Assembly: GCF_905147045.1 (NCBI RefSeq)
Contig: NC_065888.1
Location: forward strand, 7,631,001 to 7,695,000
Direction of reading: 5' to 3'
DNA length: 64,000 bases
DNA from: Nymphalis io
Taxonomy: Eukaryota > Arthropoda > Insecta > Lepidoptera > Nymphalidae
Shown: positions 56,647-64,000 of the stretch, piece after piece
Numbering within the stretch: the first letter of the stretch is position 1
Layout: each line of letters opens with the position of its first letter
The notes under the pieces: model-generated
Told to the model about the DNA's origin: nothing
Database searches by the model: none
The model's input: the letters and a program-made list of their open reading frames with translations, nothing else
Made by a program: the position numbers and the translations under genes

Positions 56647-57145
56647 TCAGGCGGATGACCAAAGGGTGACACCTGATGGTAAGTGGGCACCACCGTCCAT
56701 ATACATTGGCGATGTAAGAAATAATGACCATTAATTACATCGCCAATGCGCCACCAACCTTAGAAACTGAGATGTTATGTCCCTTGTGCCTATAGTTACA
56801 CTGACTCACTCACCTTTCAAACCGGAACACAACAATACCAATACTACTTAATGGCAGAATATCTGATGAGTGGGTGGTACACCCACCCAGACGGGCCTGC
56901 ACAAAGCCCTTTTTTATTTTTATTTTTTTAACGCTGAAAAAACGTGTTACGCGTATCTCCCACGGGAACAGTGGGGGGGGCGGTATGTGGGGCTCGCCAG
57001 TGTCCAAGGCGTCGAGTGCGAACATCGGAATACCCACTAAAAAACCAGCGGTACCCTTTCCGTCTTAACGAGGAGCGCCACGGGATCGCTTTCGCATGCT
57101 ACCGTGACGCTCTGAAACCTGCACAAAGCCCTACCACAACATAGG
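56647..57145 (-). repeat. family B copy interrupted by a LINE insertion
   Basis: Runs from GGCGGATGACCAAAGG through ACCTGATGGTAAGTGGGCAC and CATCGCCAATGCGCCACCAA. It continues with CTGACTCACTCACCTTTCAA, CCGGAACACAACAATACCAA and GATGAGTGGGTGGTACACCC to CAGACGGGCCTGCACAAAGC. It is then split by the LINE at 56911-57117 and resumes with CCTACCACAACATA. Inside, GATGTAA and its complement TTACATCGCCAATG form a hairpin typical of the family. Confidence 0.85.
56911..57117 (-). mobile_element. R1-clade-like LINE tail nested in family B, 15-bp target duplication
   Basis: Perfect duplication CCTGCACAAAGCCCT at 56896-56910 and 57118-57132. The T-rich left edge is the A-rich tail of a minus-strand element. 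On that strand, GGTTTTTTAGTGGGTATTCC and CCCACATACCGCCCCCC precede the ACGTTTTTTCAGCG end, matching the copies at 20.6 and 32.5 kb. Only about 190 bp of 3' UTR is present. Since it splits family B, it is younger than that family B copy. Open frames of 64-75 codons across it are spurious. Confidence 0.88.
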
Positions 57146-60100
57146 AATTTAACGAATTTTTTCATTTGTTTAATTCGTACGTAATTCGTACGAATTTAAC
57201 AAATGACGTAACTAATATCTTGTTCTTCGTATCATATAATATCAAAATGAATGACAGCGAAATACCAAATGCACATATTGATTTAGTATTTTTGAAAAAT
57301 ATATAAAGACACTATGTGTTACTTACAAACTAACTTTCACATCCGTATACACAGTCTTATTATTATTATCTTATTATATATTCGTTTATAATTATTTTAA
57401 TTACAAAATTATAAGAAAATCTCGAAATGTTTTATAGAAATAGAAAGAAAATATATAAATTAAAAACAACCTATTCTGTTCTGTGTGTATCAACCAAGCG
57501 TATATTTGATATCAAAACTTTCTAGTTCACAATGGAGGGCGGAGTGATCGTGACTCGTGACTCGCCCTCCCATGACTGACTCATTCCTCTTTCTACTATA
57601 CCACGGATATGCTATATTTATGACTAATCTTAAACTTAGCAACGGTACATTTTAATTAATCCGAACGCCGTTACTAGATATTTTATATATCCTTAAACGA
57701 CTTTAACCAATTCTTCCTCAGAATATGTCTAGTAGGTATAATTTTTATGTAAAAATAACAATAAAAATGTGTGTAAGTAATATTAACAATATTGAATAAA
57801 ATCTACTTTACATTATGATCGAAGAATTTCATATTATATATTATTATGGGAAATAGTTGCGTTTTATTTAGCATATTATGTTCAGGTACAGATAAAATAG
57901 TAATATATTTAATCATTTACAACTTTAGTCTATATGTATGTATGACTCCCTGCCTACTAATTACGTCTACTAATTAAAATTACGTTTGAAACCTGAATAA
58001 ATTAATGAATTCTTTTAAATACAGGTTTTAAAATAAATTAAATATTATATTCCCAAAATGTTAAATTAATTTAACTCAATGAATTGACAATTATAATGCC
58101 ACAATAAAGGTAAAATCCCTTATCTTAAAACATAAGACGCTTACTCATGCTTCAAAGAAACATTCTTTATCCTTAAAAATAATCCTAATATTGTGGACTT
58201 CTTTTTCTTTGAAAAGTAATCCATCGTAAGTATCATTAACTTCAGCTCCGTCTTTTCAATTAAATTGCCTTTTAATATGAAAGCCTTCGTGCTTTTTCCT
58301 GTCTTTCATTAATTATGACTGTGCACTTGACTACTACCAATTGTTATTAAATAATGGAAAAGCGAAAGACTACAACTTATTATTATGGTGACCGACAAGG
58401 ACAGAAGGATCAAAAATAATCGAAAAGAAAGAAGGATCTGGAAAACAAGCGTGCGTCAACAGTCGACTTTTTTTCATAATCACCAGTCCTGAATACTTGT
58501 TCAAAATGTCAATTGTGTGCCAAGTACCAAACCAGAACTACATGACAAATAAAGATTTATGAACATAATTTGCGTTTTTGAGATAAGATAATTTTTAATT
58601 TGAAACATTTTTGGGCGAAAACTACTATTACTTTCTTCTTCATAGAAGCTACAGTATTGTTAGGAGGGTCGGAGTTCTTATTTCATATGTGGCCGTGTGT
58701 CCATTTCAACAACTCCCTGATGATTGACATTTTTACACACTCGTGTAATTTCCGTTGTAGTATTTACCAAATCCATGATATTGTTTATCTAATGTATCTT
58801 CAACTTATACTACCAGCTATTCTATAGTCTCACCTTCACATCCACAATCAAAACGAAAACAGAAAAACCAAATATGATGGCTATCCCACCCACTAATGCA
58901 ATCGTATAGTTGCAGAAGAACTAACTAACTAACTAGACTGACTGTAGATCTTTATACAATTGCATAATTCGAAAAAGTAACAACACATAAACATTGTTAG
59001 AGGATACAACTAAAAATTAAAATTATCAATAAATACACGATTAAGTGTGAAATATATTTTTACAATATAATTTATTTAAATTTTATTTAACAATAAAAAC
59101 GAATAAATGTCAATATTAGAGGCACTTGTAACCGTAGAGTTACAAAGAGCTTCTCAACAAGTCGTTGTTAGCTTAACGTCATGATGAATTATGACTAAGC
59201 TTAGATTGTCCGATTTTTGTTAGGTCCGGATTACACAGATACTCGAATTGATGATTAATGCAGTAAAAATATTTTTATGTTTTTGTATATTATAGAAAAT
59301 GGTATGTATAATAATTAATTTAATGTAACAATATTTATAGGAGACAATTCAAAAATCATTAAGTTTACCATTAATAAACTAAGAACAAATTTGGTTACCG
59401 TTTATCTTTTGACATAATTATTTCATCATATTAAAACGATAACTACACACAAGCAAATTTAAAACATAAGTTTTAACTACAACCTGTATCAAGTACCGAC
59501 GTATCCTAATACTGAGCAAAAAAGCTTCGTTCACACTGGTAAATGCGGTCTCAGAATGTCTAATGTAATAATAATATGTAGGCTTCCTCTCGTTACTTTT
59601 ATCTACCACGAGTGCGTTATTAAACACAAACTAAGTCTGAAAAAGTGTGAATCATCCGGATATGACCTTGTAACTTTAGCCTGACGGTATATATATATAT
59701 CCTTTAATAATTTCAATGCTTCATTGTCAAATTATTTTCTATTTTAAGCAAAAAAGACACTGGGTTTATTCGATTTTACTTTCAGCCTTGTGATTTATTT
59801 TTTGTTTGTGTTCAGCATACACTTACGATACAACATTGCGTTAAACTACAAATAAAAAAAAGTTGTTACACATTATTTTAAAACATAATTAATACCAATA
59901 CCTTTTAAAACGTGAAATATTTTAAACAAACGCTGTGGTATTTGATTCTTCGCAACCTTGTAACGAGCACCCAATTTGAATGCCCACAAAAAGTTTCTAA
60001 ATCACCGCGGACTTAGTTGAGCTCATTGTGTAGGTGGACTGTGGCGGTTTGGTCTTAGTAATGAAAGGACAGCGAGAAAATGAAATTACATCTAGGTTGT

Positions 60101-62340
60101 ATTAAACGACCACGGCAAAATGAAAGAAGTTTTGTATATTCTATAATAAATATTATACATAATTGTTTTTAGCAATATCAATTATTACTAACGCAGAAAA
60201 TTTCTTTTACTCCGTTACAAAAAAGTAGTGAGAATTATCATCTAGATTTAATGTAAAAATGTAATATTACAAATTATTAATTAACTGCCATAGACTAAAA
60301 TAGTGCTACCACTAGCAAGTAGCAAAAATTAAGACGTCGCTTAAAATTAGTTCAGAGTGGCCATTAAAAGACATTTCAAATTTAATAACTTAAGAAGCTA
60401 AAGAAAATAGACTAACTTTCTTATTTAAAAAAATACACATACAACTTTTGAGATTAAATTAATATAAATATGAGATTGAAATTCTTTTCAGATAATAAGA
60501 TCTTTTCAACTTGTGGGATTGAAAAACGATACGAAATACTCTTACACTAAGTATATAAAAGACTAAAATCGAAGGTTTTCAAATATAAGTAGCTTGATTT
60601 CATATGTACCTTATTAAAGTAGTTAGATAAACACTAAACTTAATATATTTTATATTCATAACAGTATATCATTATTTTCGATCGATTGTATCACAGTTTT
60701 AAAATAATATTTAAAGATATTTCGGCATAAAATTTAATCCTTAAAACCTCTTTTACACAAATCATAAATTATTTAAAGCGATAAAATTCATGTTAGATAT
60801 TAATTACTTAAGAAAATTTCGTTGTTATACTGTAACTTTCGGAGTAATCGGAATGAAATTTGTGAAAGGGGTCGATTATGTCTACTAAAAGATAAATTAG
60901 GAAAATAATACGAAATATATCTAGCGATAATATATAATATAATATAAGATAATATCTGATAAATTCACACAAATGTTAAATTATTCAACTTATTACCAAG
61001 AATTATGTATAAAATATATCAAGGCGCATATAATTGCTAATAATAACGCTATATAGTCGTTATTAATTTACTCCTTGTAGCGATATATAAGCTATTGTTC
61101 ATATCTTCAATGATAAACAAATATATAAAGAAATTCTATTGGTATGTTGTCACGTATACGTCACCCTCGTATTTTCCTCTCGGATTAAGTGTATTTGTAC
61201 ATCTTGTTAGTGAATATCACGTATAAATATAACGTTGACGCATGATGCCGTAAGCTATGGTAGTCTCCAACGAAGTGACCATATTGCGTTTTTACATGAA
61301 TATAGTCATTGAGGGTTATGTGACCAGTTGGAATCTAAATTGTTTAAACAGTTTTTTATATAATTGATGTTTCATTCTACAAATTCTTAAAAGTACATAA
61401 AGCTGTTTTTGAGTAGGTTAGACATGTTCAATTCCTTAGTATTTTTATAGTTGAATAATTCTATATTAATATTAAAGTAATTGATAATTATATTATTGAT
61501 AATTATATCTACAGTACTTATTGAAACGATCGTACATTGCTGTTCATGTTCGTATTCATGAGTAATGTATTTATTTGAGCAACTATATTAACACGTGACG
61601 TAAGATTTAATTGAATATAATAAAATAACAGCCCGTAATGGTGAACATGAGCTGAATTATAACAAATGACGCACATTTACGCGGATTTAAACCTCTTATT
61701 CTCTGCTCTCAAGCGATCTTTTAAGATGTTACAAATTATGACCACTGTGTCCTGTAGGCGATCTCTTTATTTTATTACATATAAAGTTTTATCTTAATTT
61801 AATATAGAAAGTACTTGATATATATATAAACATTTCCACCATGCCAACGTGAAATTATAGTAAAAATGCTAACAGCTTATTTACGATTAAATCGCAATTC
61901 CGTTTCTCAAAGCGAAAAATAAACCTGCCTTCCTGTCGCTAATGAGACAGGGTAATTAATACTGGTTCGCATTTATTAGTAAATTTTATTGCTATTATAT
62001 CTTATGTATAAGGTAACTCAATACTTTAAGTTATAATAAATAATATAATAAGCATTTTGTAACTTTCAACAAAATTTTTATACTGATTATGTACGCTAAC
62101 ATAGTTCTTACAAGTCACTGCAACGTTTTCCCTAAACTTTCGCTTTTAAAATAGGTTTAGCGTTTATAAAATAAACTTAAGATTTACAAAGCTTACGTAC
62201 AAAGAATTAATTAAACAATAATGTATTATTGAAGTGTATTAATTTTATTGTACGAGTATCGGTTCTAAGTAGCTCAATTAACTATACAATCAAATATTAC
62301 AGTCACACACGGAAGTATATTTCATAGGTAGCTTTGATTC
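57146..62340. other. long AT-rich stretch, no gene established
   Basis: No recognised gene. Near 58860 a minus-strand stretch reads as a hydrophobic helix (VGGIAIIFGFLFSF then TGA) with a nearby AAG/GTGAGA. T-rich DNA often yields such hydrophobic readings. An ACACGTGACGTAA motif lies at 61591-61603. Confidence 0.45.
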
Positions 62341-62362
62341 ATTGCCCTTTACCGCTTATAAC

Positions 62363-62467
62363 ATGGACCGCTCCACGTGGGAGGTTGTTACGCTACATAC
62401 GAACCGTCCAACGCATCTGCAGCAGGCCGTTGAACCCTGGATTATAACAACTGTGAGAAGTCCGTGA
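62363..62467 (+). other. possible 34-aa small ORF in a GC-richer patch
   Basis: ATG at 62363 in a strong context (AACATGG), 34 codons to TGA at 62465-62467, beginning MDRSTWEVVTLHTNRPTH. A GTAAGT donor-like site (GTGAC/GTAAGTTT) follows at once. The minus strand of the same patch is open for about 74 codons without an ATG (62356-62574; reads LAILDDFREKIRKITRH). The patch (62340-62575) has clearly higher GC than the flanks. It may be an exon of either strand or a relic of an element. Not recognised. Confidence 0.2.
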
Positions 62468-62881
62468 CGTAAGTTTCGCAGCCAAAATACCTTCATGTTT
62501 CGACTTAAATGCCGCGTTATTTTACGAATCTTTTCTCTAAAGTCGTCGAGTATCGCTAATCTAATCAAAGGTGTTCGTTTCTTTTAATTTTTTTATTTAT
62601 CTCTTAATATAACTTTTTCTTAAGTTTGTAATTTTTTTATATCCATTATTTGCGTTTAAAGTAACTTAATATTGTGACATGTACGTTTTAAATATGGTTT
62701 AAGTACTACGAGTACTACTACACTACGACATTTGCCAACAGATGAGTTTAAATCTTCTTTTCAAAATTGAATAATGGACAAGGCATATTATTTTATAAAA
62801 ATATATGTAATTGATAAAAAGCGTGGAATTGTTATTCGAATCCACGAATAACAAGTAGCAGAATATACAAATATAGTAATA

Positions 62882-63171
62882 GTAACAGCCTGTGAATGTC
62901 CCACTAGGCTAAGGCCTCCTCTCCCTTTTTGAGGAGAAGGTATGGAGCTTATTTCACCACGCTGTTCCAATGCGGGTTGGTGGAATACACATGTGGCATA
63001 ATCTCAGTAAAATTAGACACAGGTTTCCTCACGATGTTTTCCTTCGACGTCAAGCACGAGATAAATTATAATCACAAATTAAGCACATGAAAATTAAGTG
63101 GTGCTTGCCCAGGTTTGAACCCATGATCATCGGTTAAGATTCACGCGTTCCTACCACTGGGCCATCTCGGC
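62882..63171 (-). repeat. tRNA-derived SINE, family A, copy 5, with 11-bp target duplication
   Basis: Full-length minus-strand copy: GCCGAGATGGCCCAGTGG at its 5' end (right side), GATCATGGGTTCAAACC, CATCGTGAGGAAACCTG and GAGAGGAGGCC. Flanked by GAATATACAAA at 62861-62871 and 63176-63186. The element's 3' end is at the left. Confidence 0.9.
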
Positions 63172-63186
63172 TATTGAATATACAAA

Positions 63187-64000
63187 ATTAAAATATAATT
63201 AAAATTTACGGTATAATCCTAAATAAAATAGTTACGACTATCCTAGTATATTGCTACTATAATAATAGTATTCTATTCTTTCTACAATCGACATTACAAA
63301 AAGGTCAATGATATAATAGCGCTGGAAATAACCTATTTTAACAAAGTTTAGTGCATAAGAAGCCGTGACGTATCTTTTATCGCAAGATAATAAAAAACTT
63401 GATCAATTCAGCTTAAATTATTTTAATTATTATTTAATCAAGAAATAAAACAAAGTTGTATGTTTTGTTTCAATTGGAATCGCAATTTAATAAAAAAAAA
63501 ACAATATATCCTATGAGTATTTTATTTATAAATTATTCTAGATTATGCAGGGAAAAATTATGAAAATTCAATATATCGATTCGTAGATATATATCAACAT
63601 ACAAATTATAATTAAGTTATTCGAGCTGGAAACAGATCGGCTCCAACTGTTTACATAGCATTAATGAGCTTTTTATTCATTTAAACATAAAATGGATCAA
63701 GTTTTATCGTTTAAAAAAATCATTAACTAATTTGGCGTAGTGTCTGTTGCTAGCTGTTGGCAGTCCTTAATAATGCAACGAAAACTGCAGTAAAGTTTGT
63801 ACTAAAGATAATGCGTTATATAAGATTTATTTATAATTAATATAATATAATTAAAACGACGTGAATTAATTAGTAAACATAATAAACTGTAAGCCTAAAG
63901 GAAACTAAGATTACTTTCACAAAAAACTACAACAGAACTTCTAGCGAATTTCGTACTGAAAACAAATCGAAGACCAACCAGGCAATTTACAAGATCTTGA
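63187..64000. other. AT-rich stretch, nothing seen
   Basis: No gene or repeat recognised. Confidence 0.55.

Noticed and set aside
58780..58930. Minus-strand hydrophobic reading (VGGIAIIFGFLFSF) suggestive of a membrane helix
   Set aside because: T-rich DNA gives Phe/Ile/Leu/Val by default, the frame is short and the acceptor is poor.
1..64000. Bacterial or phage-type systems, operons, ribosome binding sites
   Set aside because: Composition, SINEs, LINEs, eukaryotic tRNA genes without CCA and the lack of dense long ORFs all point to an insect nuclear genome.
1..64000. Conserved insect microRNA hairpins (for example let-7, bantam, miR-1, miR-193 seeds)
   Set aside because: I looked for several known mature sequences by eye and found none; a covariance search would be needed to exclude others.

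Overview
The window looks like AT-rich nuclear DNA from a moth or butterfly, probably a nymphalid butterfly. Base composition is strongly AT-biased. There are several copies of a tRNA-derived SINE of the kind known from nymphalids (Metulj-like). Two further dispersed repeat families are present, together with 5'-truncated R1-clade-like LINEs that carry target-site duplications. There are no bacterial-type operons. The genus cannot be read from the sequence.

Almost all of the window is intergenic or intronic. The only genes that can be called with high confidence are two identical tRNA-His(GTG) genes at 19346-19417 (minus) and 19709-19780 (plus). They are divergently oriented with a 291-bp spacer. 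No complete multi-exon protein gene can be established. A CpG-dense, GC-rich island at 50.55-51.44 kb is the best candidate for a promoter. Inside it, on the minus strand, sits a possible first coding exon with a favourable start context and a consensus splice donor. A few other short open stretches bounded by splice-like signals are listed with low confidence. In AT-rich DNA such stretches also arise by chance.

Layout. 0-19 kb: AT-rich DNA with SINE family A, family B and family C copies, a long TA microsatellite and old tail-like fragments. 19.3-19.8 kb: tRNA-His pair. 20.6-21.4 kb: an R1-like LINE tail, a family B copy and a family C copy in succession. 24.0-24.8 kb: a class II tRNA-like relic and a GC-rich unclassified insert. 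28.4-29.1 kb and 31.95-32.8 kb: two R1-like insertions with clear target-site duplications. The second contains a broken ORF2 C-terminus with a CX2CX8HX4C finger. 35-36.4 kb: a splice-bounded open stretch and an old LINE C-terminus. 50.5-51.4 kb: CpG-rich promoter-like island. 55-57.1 kb: degenerate SINE, a possible 75-nt coding exon, and an R1-like LINE nested inside a family B repeat with a perfect 15-bp duplication. 62.3-63.2 kb: a GC-richer patch with overlapping small ORFs, then a minus-strand SINE with an 11-bp duplication.

No bacterial, viral, CRISPR or toxin locus was recognised. The most informative content is the repeat chronology (LINE inside or beside family B), the duplicated inverted tRNA-His locus, several near-perfect foldbacks inside repeat copies, and a recurrent E-box/CRE composite motif.
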